64,000 nt of DNA from Chitinophagaceae bacterium (GCA_024707305.1 JANPZZ010000022.1:62001-126000); one strand, 5' to 3'; counted from the first letter of the stretch, positions 40,463 through 50,567 are shown. Notes: generated from the sequence alone by a model not told the origin. Translations and numbers: made by a program.

Positions 40463-41494
40463 ATGGAAGTGCATTATCACGATTACCTGCAACTGGAGAA
40501 AATTCTGCAGGCGCAGCAACTGGAAAGCGACCGCAGGAATCTGCATGCCCATGACGAAATGTTGTTTATCATCATTCACCAGGCTTATGAGCTGTGGTTT
40601 AAACAAATTCATTTCGAAGTAGATTCTATACTCGGTATCATGGGGCAACCCAGCCTTAATGATAATTCACCCGAGCTGCAAACCATTGTACATCGTGTAA
40701 GCCGATGCAATACCATTTTACGCGTGTTGGTGCACCAGATTGACATTATGGAAACCATGACGCCGATGGATTTTCTCGACTTTCGTGATATGTTGCGCCC
40801 GGCATCAGGTTTTCAAAGCTGGCAGTTCAAAGAGCTGGAAGCCAAACTGGGCCTGAAGTTTGAGCATCGCCATGGCAGGGAATATTATACTGCACAACTT
40901 CGCCCGCAACATGTGGAGGTGATTAAACAGGCAGAACAATCCGTTTCGTTGTTGCAGCTTGTAAATGCATGGCTGGAGCGCACACCTTTCTTCGACGATA
41001 CATCACTCTGGCAGGGATACCAGGAAACAACCGAAAGTGATATTCATCCATTCTGGACAAAATACAAGGAACAATACACGCGAAGCCTTTCTGATACAGA
41101 AAAAGCAAACCTCACTGCTTTTGATCATGTTTTTTTCGACAACAACAATAATGATCGTCAACTGAGTGCCAGGGCCAATCGCGCGGCGTTGTTTATTATG
41201 CTGTATCGCGGCTACCCGGTACTGCAGCTTCCATTTCAATTGTTGAATGGATTGTTGGAAATTGATGAGCAACTCAGCTCATGGCGTTACCGACATATGA
41301 ACATGGTACATCGGATGATTGGCACCCGCATTGGCACTGGCGGAAGTACAGGAAAAGATTACCTGAGAGCTGCCGCAGACAAACATTATATCTTCCGCGA
41401 AATCGCACAACTCACCAGTTTTTTAATTGAAAGAAAAAAGTTGCCTCAGTTGCCAACGGCCGTAGAGCAAAGGCTGGGATTTGTAAGCTTCTGA
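40463..41494 (+). CDS. kynA: Tryptophan 2,3-dioxygenase
   Basis: 343-residue haem dioxygenase opening the indole ring of tryptophan to N-formylkynurenine. Family blocks: VHYHDYLQLEKILQAQQ, HDEMLFIIIHQAYELWFKQI, ETMTPMDFLDFRDMLRPASG and IGTRIGTGGSTGKDYLRAA, the last being the signature near the active site. Directly after purD and probably cotranscribed, which is an unusual pairing. No other kynurenine gene is in the window. Intact. Confidence 0.95.
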   Translation: MEVHYHDYLQLEKILQAQQLESDRRNLHAHDEMLFIIIHQAYELWFKQIHFEVDSILGIMGQPSLNDNSPELQTIVHRVSRCNTILRVLVHQIDIMETMTPMDFLDFRDMLRPASGFQSWQFKELEAKLGLKFEHRHGREYYTAQLRPQHVEVIKQAEQSVSLLQLVNAWLERTPFFDDTSLWQGYQETTESDIHPFWTKYKEQYTRSLSDTEKANLTAFDHVFFDNNNNDRQLSARANRAALFIMLYRGYPVLQLPFQLLNGLLEIDEQLSSWRYRHMNMVHRMIGTRIGTGGSTGKDYLRAAADKHYIFREIAQLTSFLIERKKLPQLPTAVEQRLGFVSF

Positions 41495-41563
41495 TGCTTC
41501 GATTCTCCTGTTTTGGTTAAAATGATTATATTAATGTTCTAAAAGACATTAAACCAAAACAAC

Positions 41564-42254
41564 ATGAGAATTTTGATTCTGCTGGTAACAGCCTGCCTTT
41601 TTTTGAGTTTGGAAGCAAGCGCTCAGGACTCACTCGCTCCGCGTTATCGTTCACAAACCGTTCGCCTCTATGCCCAGGGCGGTATGTATTTCACCAGTAT
41701 TGATGCATTTGACCCTACAAATAATGGCCGCAGTTATTTTAAAGACAAAGGGATTTCCTATCCCTCCTTTGGTTTGGGTGCCATTATTGAAGGAAAGTCA
41801 GAAAAGCCACGTTTTTATATGGGAGCGGGGCTGAGTTTTGCTTCGTTTGACTTTGGTGGCGAGCGTTACGTAAAAATTATTTCGCCCGAGCAGGAAGAGC
41901 TGGAAGTATATAATGGCAGCAACAAGTTGTTTAACATTGAGTTTTTTGCCGGTTATTATGTATGGCTGAATGATCTGATAGCCTTGAAACCGCAATTGGG
42001 TTTGGCTGTCAGTTCGATCAAGACCAAATTTGATTGCGACGTATATCAATACCAAACCGACAATTTGAAAAGGTCAACATCCCGTCCTGCAAACCGGTCA
42101 AAACTTACCGGGCAGGCGGCAATGTATTTATCGTTTAAAAAGATTTGAACTGGGAGTTAATTATTTCGCGGCGCCGGCAGCATCGGTGGGAATGTATCAC
42201 AGTCTTCGATTTAACTCGGTGGGAGCATCCATTCGGTATATTCATAGTTTCTGA
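41564..42254 (+). CDS. Small outer-membrane beta-barrel protein (frameshifted near the end)
   Basis: About 230 residues: signal peptide MRILILLVTACLFLSLEASAQ then alternating beta strands (YAQGGMYFTSID, FGLGAIIEGK, FYMGAGLSFASFDF), a typical OMP_b-brl/PorT-like barrel. As given it stops at 42148; removing one A from the A5 run at 42137-42141 extends it through FELGVNYFAA and SVGASIRYIHSF to TGA at 42252-42254, a normal barrel ending in Phe. Function unknown. Confidence 0.7.
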
Positions 42255-42294
42255 AATTGAAACATTCCCGCCCACGAGTGGCAACATAAAAAAA

Positions 42295-42381
42295 CTGCTG
42301 TAAGTCAGGTAAACCATCCTTACAGCAGCCGACATTAACCAAAAATGTCAGGCCAACCCGACAGGTCGACCTGACATTTTT
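42295..42381. terminator. Two hairpins between convergent barrel genes
   Basis: CTGCTGTAAG (42295-42304) pairs with CTTACAGCAG (42319-42328); then AAAAATGTCAGG (42341-42352) pairs with CCTGACATTTTT (42370-42381). The second has A and T tracts on both flanks and acts as a bidirectional terminator. Confidence 0.75.
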
Positions 42382-42383
42382 TA

Positions 42384-42854
42384 TTAGAAGGTATAGCGTA
42401 TGCCCAGGCCACCCCATCCTCCGTAAAATCCACGACCATCACCAAATTCGATGCTGGGTTGCCAGTCGAGTGATACGTTGATTGGAGCGCCGTTGAATTT
42501 ATAATCCAGACCAATTACACCATCCAGGCCTACGAAAGCGCCATCACCGTAGTCGTTGTTGTAGAAACCTACGTGTGCACCAGGTCCGATATACCATTTC
42601 AGGCCCTGAGCACCTTCAATATTGCCATGGATTTCGTAAAGACCTGTGAAGCGTACACCACGGCGATAGAAATAGCCAATCAATTCGCCTGCATTTCTGT
42701 CGTTGAAGAAGTGCTTCAGTGAGATACCACCACCGTCCCAAACTTTCACACCCAGCGCTGTACGGTAAGTACTGCTGTTCTGGCTTCGGCTTTGTGCATC
42801 AGCGCTCATGGAGAATAAAACAACTGCCAATGCTAATACAATAACTTTCCTCAT
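42384..42854 (-). CDS. Small secreted/outer-membrane beta-barrel protein
   Basis: 156 residues: signal peptide MRKVIVLALAVVLFSMSADAQ, then glycine- and aromatic-rich strands (VWDGGGISLKHFFND, GLKWYIGPGAHVGFYNND, GAFVGLDGVIGLDYKFNG, GLGIRYTF) ending in Phe as outer-membrane barrels do. Convergent with another small barrel gene. Function unknown. The gap to mreB (42855-43068) holds both promoters and nothing else seen. Confidence 0.75.
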   Translation of the reverse strand: MRKVIVLALAVVLFSMSADAQSRSQNSSTYRTALGVKVWDGGGISLKHFFNDRNAGELIGYFYRRGVRFTGLYEIHGNIEGAQGLKWYIGPGAHVGFYNNDYGDGAFVGLDGVIGLDYKFNGAPINVSLDWQPSIEFGDGRGFYGGWGGLGIRYTF

Positions 42855-43011
42855 AGTTGATTTTTTAGTGGAAGAATTAAAAAAATATCCAATCCAATCC
42901 CCATCACCATTTTTATGCCAGAAACTTACGCACTTTATTAATCCTTAAATATTATTTAGTTAGGAGCATAATAGAAGGGGAAATGTGTCGTTATTGAACG
43001 ATAAGTTGTAC

Positions 43012-43043
43012 TTTGTTAAATCCAATTATTTCCTCCAATTTTG
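43012..43043 (+). promoter_or_regulatory. Candidate promoter of the mre-mrd operon
   Basis: TTTG at 43012-43015, 20 bases, then CAATTTTG at 43036-43043 (one mismatch to TAnnTTTG), 25 bases before the mreB ATG. Confidence 0.45.
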
Positions 43044-43068
43044 CACTCACTAAATCCAATAAAACAGA

Positions 43069-44094
43069 ATGGGACTTTTTAACTGGTTTACGCAGGAGAT
43101 TGCCATGGACCTTGGCACAGCCAACACGCTGATTATACATAACGACGAGGTGGCTGTGAATGAGCCCAGCATTGTTGCGCTCAACCGCAACAATCCGAAA
43201 GAGGTGCTCGCCGTGGGTAAGAAGGCATTGATGATGCATGAAAAGACCCATGAAAGCATTCGTACAGTACGTCCGTTAAAGGACGGTGTGATAGCCGATT
43301 TCAACGCGGCAGAGCTCATGATCCGGGAGCTGATCAAGCTGGTTTACCCCAAGAAACCGCTTTTCCCTCCAGCCTGGAGAATGATGATTTGTATCCCCTC
43401 CTCCATTACGGAAGTGGAAAAACGTGCCGTGCGCGATAGCGCCGAACAGGCCGGAGCTAAGGAAGTATACCTGCTGCATGAGCCAATGGCTGCTGCACTG
43501 GGTATTGGCATCGATGTGGAAGAACCCGTGGGTAACATGATCATCGATATTGGTGGTGGTACTACCGGCATCACGGTGATAGCCCTGGCGGGTATTGTGT
43601 GCGACCAAAGTATCCGTATTGCCGGTGATGAATTCACTGCCGACATTATGGAAGCCCTGCGCCGCTACCACAGCCTGCTGATTGGTGAGCGTACTGCCGA
43701 ACAAATTAAGATCAATGTGGGTGCAGCCATGAAAGATTTGGACAACCCCCCTGAAGATATTCCTGTAAATGGTCGTGACCTTGTGACTGGTATTCCCAAG
43801 CAAATTATGGTGAGCTATCAGGAAATTGCCGAAGCGCTGGATAAGAGCATCTTCAAAATTGAAGAAGCGATATTGAAAGCCCTGGAGCAAACACCACCCG
43901 AGCTTGCTGCCGATATTTACCGTCGCGGTTTATACCTCACCGGTGGTGGCGCCCTGCTTCGTGGCCTCGACAAACGTCTCAGCCAAAAGATCAAACTTCC
44001 CGTTCACGTTGCCGACGATCCGCTGAAAAGCGTGGTACGCGGAACCGGAATCGCGCTGAAGAACTATGATAAATATCCATTTGTGATGCGATAA
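43069..44094 (+). CDS. mreB: Rod shape-determining protein MreB
   Basis: Actin-like ATPase of 341 residues that forms membrane-bound filaments guiding lateral wall synthesis. Actin-fold motifs: AMDLGTANTLI (phosphate 1), IDIGGGTTGITVIAL (phosphate 2) and LTGGGALLRGLDKRL (adenosine). A short amphipathic N-terminus (MGLFNWFTQ) fits membrane binding. First gene of mreB-mreC-mreD-mrdA-rodA. Intact. Confidence 0.97.
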   Translation: MGLFNWFTQEIAMDLGTANTLIIHNDEVAVNEPSIVALNRNNPKEVLAVGKKALMMHEKTHESIRTVRPLKDGVIADFNAAELMIRELIKLVYPKKPLFPPAWRMMICIPSSITEVEKRAVRDSAEQAGAKEVYLLHEPMAAALGIGIDVEEPVGNMIIDIGGGTTGITVIALAGIVCDQSIRIAGDEFTADIMEALRRYHSLLIGERTAEQIKINVGAAMKDLDNPPEDIPVNGRDLVTGIPKQIMVSYQEIAEALDKSIFKIEEAILKALEQTPPELAADIYRRGLYLTGGGALLRGLDKRLSQKIKLPVHVADDPLKSVVRGTGIALKNYDKYPFVMR

Positions 44095-44100
44095 TAAGAA

Positions 44101-44267
44101 CAATGAGAGGCAAATGTGAAAATGAGAAAATGAAAAAATGTGAATATGTGCTTTAGGAACGGTTAATTTTCAAATGGCCGTTAACTTGTCACATTAAATC
44201 ATTCGCACAGCTCTGGAAGGTTCGCCGATTTCCACATTTTCTCATCGTCACATTTCCACATTTCATT
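44101..44267. repeat. Arm-core-arm element inside the mre operon
   Basis: Left arm 44101-44150 (GTGAAAATGAGAAAATG units), core 44151-44231, right arm 44232-44267 inverted (CCACATTTTCTCATCGTCACATTTCC). It separates mreB from mreC and ends 3 bases before the mreC ATG, so its right arm is the mreC leader. In mRNA the arms could pair and cover the mreC start. Confidence 0.75.
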
Positions 44268-44270
44268 TAA

Positions 44271-45138
44271 ATGAAAAACATTTTCCTCGTCATCCGTCGT
44301 TTCTCCGGTTTCCTGCTGTTTTTGTTTCTGCAGGCGGTGGCGTTATGGTTTTTGTTTACCTATAATAAGTTTCATAGGGCAAAAGGATTGGGTGTGGCCA
44401 ATGAGGTGACAGGCTGGTTTAATGCGCGCTATAATACGATGGAGGACTTTTTTTCGGATGAACGAAGAAAATAAGCGCCTTCTGCGAATGAATGATTCCC
44501 TAATGAACCTGCTTCCGGGGAATTTTATACCCATCGACACCCAGTCGGTTTTAAAGAGAGACAGTATCCCTTTTGATACCACAGGCCAGCGCCGCCAGTG
44601 GCTTTGGCGCGATGCACAGGTACTCTACAGTACTGTAAGTTCCCAGAACAACTACATTCAAATCAACCGCGGTTCAAACCAGGGCATCAGGGATAATATG
44701 GGAGTGTTTTCATCCAGCGGCGCATTGGTGGGCAAAGTGGTAAATGTGGGGCCCAACTTCAGCCAGGTGATGAGCCTGCTGCACGTGCAGAATAAAGTAG
44801 GTGTGCTCATTCGCAGAACCGGCAGCGCCGGTACACTGCAATGGGATGGGGAAGACCCCGGTTTTCTTACCCTTAATAATGTACCACGCAGCGATTCTGT
44901 GGTGGTAGGCGATACACTTGTTACCGGAAACCTCTCGCTGAGTTACCCTGGGGGTCACCTGGTAGGCGTAGTAGCCGGAATTGTGAAAGATGCTTCCACT
45001 AACTTTCTTGTACTGAGAATAAAACCTGTTGTCAACTTTGCAAACCTGCAACAGGTAATGGTGGTTGAGAATGTATATTTTGAAGAACAAACGCGCCTGA
45101 ATAAAGAAACAGTGCGTAAAGTGGACGAACGAAAATAG
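44271..45138 (+). CDS. mreC: Rod shape-determining protein MreC (frameshifted)
   Basis: About 288 residues: one N-terminal helix (FSGFLLFLFLQAVALWFLF), a coiled coil (residues about 50-85), then the MreC beta-domain (INRGSNQGIRDNMGVFSSSG, VGKVVNVGPNFSQV, YPGGHLVGVVAGI). Periplasmic scaffold linking MreB/MreD to PBP2. The frame breaks in T7 at 44448-44454; removing one T gives MEDFFRMNEENKRLLRMND. Second gene of the operon. Confidence 0.93.
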
Positions 45139-45149
45139 AAACCCAAGTA

Positions 45150-45683
45150 ATGTCGGATCTGGTACGCAACATATTACGCTTTATTCTCTTTATCCTGGTT
45201 CAGGTATATATACTGAACCAGATTCCTGCATTGCATAAATATGTGATACCCGTACTGTATTACCTCTTTATACTGTGGTTGCCTTTTAATTTCTCACGGG
45301 CAGGTGTCATGATTGTAGCGTTTTTATTTGGTCTTACACTCGATTACTTCATGACCACACCCGGCCTGCATGCGGCAGCTTCTGTGCTCGTTGCCTATCT
45401 GCGGCCATTTGTAGTTAACATTCTGGTTCCAAAAGACAGTGCCGAGTTCAACTATCGCGAGCCAAGTCCGCAATCAATGGGCTGGACGCCTTATCTGGTG
45501 TATGCGTTAATTCTAACTGTTTTCCATCACACATATATTCTCCTGCTTGAGTTGCTGCGTTTTGGAACCTTCCTCGATTTTCTTATAAAAATTGCAAGCA
45601 CATCAGCTATCAGCATGTTGCTGATCATTACTACGGAAATGTTATTTCCCCGAAGATTGAAATACCGGACAAATACGGCGTAG
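45150..45683 (+). CDS. mreD: Rod shape-determining protein MreD
   Basis: 177-residue inner-membrane protein with five to six helices (ILRFILFILVQVYILNQI, MIVAFLFGLTLDYFMTTPGL). Identified from hydrophobic profile, length and position between mreC and mrdA; primary sequence of MreD is poorly conserved. Starts 11 bases after mreC. Intact. Confidence 0.9.
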   Translation: MSDLVRNILRFILFILVQVYILNQIPALHKYVIPVLYYLFILWLPFNFSRAGVMIVAFLFGLTLDYFMTTPGLHAAASVLVAYLRPFVVNILVPKDSAEFNYREPSPQSMGWTPYLVYALILTVFHHTYILLLELLRFGTFLDFLIKIASTSAISMLLIITTEMLFPRRLKYRTNTA

Positions 45684-45863
45684 ATAAAAAGTTTCAACGT
45701 TAGAATTCGCATCACCATGTTTCTTACTTCTCAATAAAAAAGCGAAAACATCCGGTTTTATTTGGATTCCCTGATTCTGTTTTCTTATTTTGTATTTGCA
45801 AAATCGCCCCGATCTTCCAGCCTGAAAGATTTTCAGGATTTCATCATATTTACTGTCTGATAT

Positions 45864-47969
45864 ATGTCTGTGTTTAACCAGTCCCGGAGTCGCGTTATAC
45901 GCCTGATTTTTTTATTATCCTTCGTGGTGATACTGGCGCAGCTCATGAACTTACAGGTATTCAGCAGCAAATACAGTAAACTGGCGATGGATAATGCCGT
46001 TTACCAAAAGATTGTATGGCCTGAGCGCGGTATTATTTACGATCGAAACGGAAAGCCCATTCTCAATAACACCATCATGTTTGATTTGATGGTAACACCT
46101 GCGGAGATCAAAAACTTTGACACTACATTTTTCTGCCAGATTTTTGAAATAACAGAAGACCAGTTTAAAACAAGGATTACGGATGCGATCATTAAAGAAA
46201 CACGTGTGCGTCCTTCGGTGTTTCAATCGCTGCTGACACCGCGTATGCAGGCGCAGTTTGAAGAAAACAGCTGGCGCTTTCCCGGTTTCACCATGGTGGA
46301 GCGACCTGTACGTTTGTATCCCTACAATGCCGCAGCACATATTTTGGGTTATGTAAGTGAAGTGAGTCCGAAAGACATTGAACGCTCGAATAATTTTTAC
46401 CGAATGGGTGACTATACCGGTAAAAACGGACTGGAAGCTTATTATGAAAAGGTATTGATGGGTGAGCGGGGTGTGCAATACATTATTAAAGATCACCGCA
46501 ATCGACTGGTGGGTCCTTATGAAAATGGCATTTTTGATACAGCCGCTGTTGCAGGTCGCGGAATCAGAACCCACCTGGATATAGAGCTGCAGACGATGGC
46601 CGAACGAATGATGACCGATAAAGTGGGCGCTGTGGTTGCTATTGATCCTAAAACAGGTGGCATTCTCACCATGGTTTCGGGTCCGGTATTTAACCCGAAT
46701 GATCTGACTGGTCCCGAGAAAAACAAAAATTATAGTCGCCTGGTATTGGATGTAGCGGGTCCTTTCATCAATCGTGCAGTGCAGGGTCGTTATGTACCCG
46801 GATCCACTTTTAAGCCACTGGGCGGGCTTGTAGCCCTCGATGAAGGTGTAATTACTCCCAGCTTTGGATATCCCTGCAATGGTGTGTATGTGGGTTGTGG
46901 TATTGGTAAGCCTCGTTGTACGCACTCGGGTGGTGGTCACTCTTCAGATCTTCGCCGTGCAATTGCGAACTCATGTAACTCTTATTTTACGCATGTATAC
47001 CGCATGGCGGTAGATAATCCAAAAATGAAAGGTACACGTAATGGGTATATGCGCTGGCGCGAATATCTTAATCATTTTGGATTAGGCGTAAAACTGGGTG
47101 TGGATCTGCCGGGCGAAAACAGCGGCCTGATTCCTGATACCAGCATATATAACAGGGAATATCGTGGGAGCTGGAGCAGTTGTACCAACCTCACCCTTGG
47201 CATCGGGCAGGATAAGATGCTCGCCACGCCGCTGCAACTGGCCAATAGTATGTGCATCATCGCCAACAAAGGATATTATTATACACCGCACCTGATCAAG
47301 TCTATTGATGATGAAACAGCAGATGACACTGCGTATCTGAACAAATACCGCATGAGGCATGAAGCGCTTACGCATGTGCCGCAGGAATATTTCCAGACGA
47401 TTATAGATGGAATGGAAGATGTGGTGATTTATGGTACAGCGCGTAACGCTCGGATCGATAAGATTGCAGTGTGCGCAAAAACCGGTACTGCAGAAAACTT
47501 TACCATCCTGGATAAAAAACGGATACAACTGGAAGACAATGCCATGTTTGTATGTTTTGCGCCCAAAGATGATCCCAAAATCGCAATTGCAGTGGTGGTG
47601 GAGAATGCGGGCTATGGCGGCACCTGGGGCGGACCTATTGCGCGTATTTTAATGGAGAAATACCTGAATGATACACTGACTAAACAAAGCCAGGCAGATT
47701 ATGAGCGCATTTCTACAACCAACAAAATGCCTAAACATTTAAAAAGGTTGCAATACTATACCGATTCAATGCGCGCACGTGAAATGTTTGACATGACAAA
47801 GGACAGTGCTTATTTGCGCAAATACATTCGTGTAGCACAAATCTCAAACGAGCCAAAAGAGAAGCCTGTACCACAGGTTCCGCAAAAACCAGCACGTAAA
47901 GAAGTTGCTGTTTTAATAAACGATCGCCGCCAACCCTATTACAATCAGCTTACCACCTTACCCGCATGA
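45864..47969 (+). CDS. mrdA: Penicillin-binding protein 2
   Basis: 701-residue transpeptidase of the elongation complex. One N-terminal helix (VIRLIFLLSFVVILAQLMN), pedestal domain, and a transpeptidase domain with the active-site SxxK in VPGSTFKPLGG (about residue 312), SxN in SCNSYF (about 370) and KTGT in AKTGTAEN (about 538). Cross-links lateral peptidoglycan with RodA as glycosyltransferase. The C-terminal tail (about 50 residues, Pro/Lys-rich) is longer than usual. The gap 45684-45863 likely has its own promoter; no clear box seen. Confidence 0.95.
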   Translation: MSVFNQSRSRVIRLIFLLSFVVILAQLMNLQVFSSKYSKLAMDNAVYQKIVWPERGIIYDRNGKPILNNTIMFDLMVTPAEIKNFDTTFFCQIFEITEDQFKTRITDAIIKETRVRPSVFQSLLTPRMQAQFEENSWRFPGFTMVERPVRLYPYNAAAHILGYVSEVSPKDIERSNNFYRMGDYTGKNGLEAYYEKVLMGERGVQYIIKDHRNRLVGPYENGIFDTAAVAGRGIRTHLDIELQTMAERMMTDKVGAVVAIDPKTGGILTMVSGPVFNPNDLTGPEKNKNYSRLVLDVAGPFINRAVQGRYVPGSTFKPLGGLVALDEGVITPSFGYPCNGVYVGCGIGKPRCTHSGGGHSSDLRRAIANSCNSYFTHVYRMAVDNPKMKGTRNGYMRWREYLNHFGLGVKLGVDLPGENSGLIPDTSIYNREYRGSWSSCTNLTLGIGQDKMLATPLQLANSMCIIANKGYYYTPHLIKSIDDETADDTAYLNKYRMRHEALTHVPQEYFQTIIDGMEDVVIYGTARNARIDKIAVCAKTGTAENFTILDKKRIQLEDNAMFVCFAPKDDPKIAIAVVVENAGYGGTWGGPIARILMEKYLNDTLTKQSQADYERISTTNKMPKHLKRLQYYTDSMRAREMFDMTKDSAYLRKYIRVAQISNEPKEKPVPQVPQKPARKEVAVLINDRRQPYYNQLTTLPA

Positions 47970-49304
47970 TACAACGCAATCCCGCTATTTCAAAAGGTAT
48001 AGACTGGAGCCTGATAGGCATTTTTGTGCTGCTGGCAGGTATTGGCATCATGGCCATCTTTGGTGCAACGTATAAAGAAGGTGATCCCATTGTGCAGTCG
48101 TTTCTCAATTTCAAAACAGACTACAGCAAGCAGCTTTACTTTTTTGGGATTGGCGTAGTGCTGGGTTTATTTATTTTATTGACAGATAGTAAATTCTTTT
48201 TCTGCAACTGCCAACCTCTGGTATGCAGGGGGGATATTTATGTTGTTGCTTGTATTCCCGTTGGGTACCGATGTGAAGGGTACATCGTCGATCATTCGCT
48301 TTGGAGGATTCAATTTTCAGCCAGCTGAGTTTTGTAAAATAAGTGTGTCGCTGGCCCTGGCGAAATATCTCTCGCGGCCTGAGACTGATTTTACAAAGAT
48401 CCGTTCACAGTTAATTGCTACAGCTATTGCGTTGTTGCCGGCCGCAATTACCATTGCACAAAAAGAAACTGGTTTGGCGTTGGTGTTTTTTGCATTCTTC
48501 CTGGTAATGTATCGGGAAGGGTTGCCGTCCATTATTCTTGTGATTGGTTTCGCCCTGGCGGTATTGATTGTGGCCACTTTGTTGGTTGAGAAAAACAAAC
48601 TCGCCATCATTCTCACCATTATTGCAGCGTTGGTAATCTTTCTCATGCGCAGAACCATACGCAGGAATAAATCGGTGCTGATGGGAGTGATCGCAATCTG
48701 GATTTTGTGTGTAGGGATACAGCGTTTTGGTGTTCCATTTATTTTCAAAAATGTACTGGCGAAACACCAGGTAGAGCGTATTTATAGCACCATTGGTGTG
48801 GATGTGCCGGAGGAATACCTGAAAGGTCCTGCTACGGTAACCGCATCAGGCAAGCGATCCAACACAGCCGATTATAACGTTCGTCAATCTAAAATCGCGA
48901 TTGGTAGCGGCGGGGTGGTAGGGAAAGGTTTGTTGAAAGGCACCCAAACGCGTTACGGTTTTGTTCCCGAACAACGCACGGATTTTATCTTCGATACCAT
49001 TGGCGAAGGGTTTGGTTTTGTAGGAAGTTTTGTATTGATCAGTATCTATCTTCTTTTATTATTCCGCATCGTTGCTATTGCCGAGCGGCAGCGAAGTGTC
49101 TTTAGTCGATGTTATGCTTATGGTGTGGCTGCGGTATTCTTCTTCCATATCGGTATCAATCTCGCCATGACGGTAGGGCTTGCGCCTGTAATCGGTATTC
49201 CGCTACCATTTATCAGTTATGGAGGCACCTCTCTGCTTACGTTTACGATTTTGTTGTTTATCCTTATCCGTCTTGATGCGGATCGCCAAATGGTTCTTAG
49301 GTGA
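47966..49304 (+). CDS. rodA: RodA, SEDS peptidoglycan glycosyltransferase (frameshifted)
   Basis: About 446 residues, ten hydrophobic segments, SEDS family motifs IRFGGFNFQPAEFCKI, RQSKIAIGSGGVVGKGL, GFVPEQRTDFIF and LPFISYGGTSLL. Polymerises lipid II with PBP2. Start overlaps the mrdA stop as ATGA (translational coupling). The frame breaks in T5 at 48197-48201; removing one T gives DSKFFSATANLWYAGGIF. An extra hydrophobic stretch (about residues 190-240) makes it longer than enteric RodA. Confidence 0.94.
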
Positions 49305-49457
49305 GTTCGACTTATCTGTGAAAAAGCTTCTCAAGGGAAAGATTTCCTACAGATTATATCTGTGTGAAAAAAGTTTCTCAAGGGAAAGGTTTCCTACAGA
49401 TTATATCTGTGTGAAAAAGTTTCTCAAGGGAAAGGTTTCCCACAGATTATACTGATT
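49305..49457. repeat. 46-47 bp tandem repeat, three copies, after rodA
   Basis: Three head-to-tail copies containing GTGAAAAAGTTTCTCAAGGG followed by AAAGGTTTCC and ACAGATTATA, beginning a few bases after the rodA stop. A looser CACAGATTACACAGA tail follows to about 49480, then B-type units that touch the stop of the next convergent gene. No coding sense. Confidence 0.85.
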
Positions 49458-49499
49458 TAGACACAGATTACACAGACTTTGTCCGGCAAATCTCACGCC

Positions 49500-50240
49500 T
49501 CACACATTCTCTCCAATCGGCGACTTGATATCATGGTAAAAAAGCATCTTCCACTTCTCTTCCGCGGCCTGTTGCCACCATTGTGAGCGTAGCTCCATTG
49601 CTTTTTTGCCGTCGTAGTCGTATTTGGCGGCGAACCGGTGTTTCATTTGCTGTAGTTGCGGTGCATCGTCGGCGCCGAAGAAAACGGTTTCGCCTTCGTC
49701 TTCAATCCAAAATACCTGGTGATACTTTGAATGCGCACCGGTTATTTCGTGGCGGATATAGTTGTCGATTTTGCCATCGCCTTCCAGCCACTGTACGCGG
49801 TCGTTGTGGTTTAATACTTCTACTTCTTCCGGTAAATAAGACGGGGCACCTTTTTCGAAGACATATTCAAACTCTGCGCGCTGCACATAATAAGTAGCAT
49901 TTGGAAATGTGAGAGTGCGACGTCCTTCTGCGCTGTCGTACGCAATACCACCTGCATGATCTTTATGCAGGTGCGACATTAGTACTTTGGTAATACGATT
50001 GGGATCAATTCCGGCTTTACGCAGATTTTGTATTAATTGCAGTTCTCCGTCTACTTCAAATCCGAGGCCTGTATCGAGCAACAAAACATCGCGTGACGTT
50101 ACAACTACAAAAGGTTGTATCTCTACGAGCAAACTTCCCGCAGTTCGCTCTTTCATACTGTCTGCACCAAGATTGAAAGGGATAAAGAGTTTTGTTTTGT
50201 CGATTGTAAACGCACCCTCAGAGAGCGGAAATATTTTCAT
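49500..50240 (-). CDS. Metallo-beta-lactamase-fold hydrolase
   Basis: About 246 residues from MKIFPLSEGAFTIDKTKLF. Metal site SHLHKDHAGG (HxHxDH) plus further ligands near EITGAHSKYHQ and FFGADDAP. Resembles quorum-quenching lactonase or general MBL-fold hydrolases; the substrate is not predictable. No signal peptide. The TGA stop lies in a B-type repeat (GTGTGAGGCGTGAGA). Nine residues of a longer frame upstream are dropped. Confidence 0.88.
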   Translation of the reverse strand: MKIFPLSEGAFTIDKTKLFIPFNLGADSMKERTAGSLLVEIQPFVVVTSRDVLLLDTGLGFEVDGELQLIQNLRKAGIDPNRITKVLMSHLHKDHAGGIAYDSAEGRRTLTFPNATYYVQRAEFEYVFEKGAPSYLPEEVEVLNHNDRVQWLEGDGKIDNYIRHEITGAHSKYHQVFWIEDEGETVFFGADDAPQLQQMKHRFAAKYDYDGKKAMELRSQWWQQAAEEKWKMLFYHDIKSPIGENV

Positions 50241-50275
50241 ACTGCAAATATCATAAGAAAGGGACAAAATGTGCT

Positions 50276-50512
50276 AATATGGCAATATGGCAATGTGATG
50301 ATGTAGAAATATGAAGAAGAAATCACAAGTTGTACGTTTTCTCGTTTTTCCTATAGCAGCAGGCTGCCTATTCATGCGAACTGCGCTGAGATCCCGCAGG
50401 AGTGCATGGCGGCGGTCGTAACAGAGCAATTGAACGCGCAAGTGTACTTAAAATGACAAATCATTGCAAGCTCATTTCTCATTATCACATTTGCATATTT
50501 ACACATTTTCCC
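50276..50512. repeat. Arm-core-arm element (degenerate A units)
   Basis: Left arm 50276-50318 (AATATGGCAATATGGCAATG); right arm about 50471-50512 inverted (CATTTCTCATTATCACATTTGC). The 150-base core is unique, without a convincing gene. With the terminator below, this accounts for most of the gap 50241-50673. Confidence 0.55.
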
Positions 50513-50536
50513 TGCGCTTAACATGTTCCCAAACGC

Positions 50537-50567
50537 AAAAAAAGGCCTGCCCTGAAAAGAGCCGGCC
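50537..50567 (-). terminator. Terminator of the sigma-factor operon
   Basis: On the minus strand a GGCCGGC...GCAGGCC hairpin is followed by T7 (A7 at 50537-50543 on plus), about 110 bases after the last gene. Confidence 0.7.
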
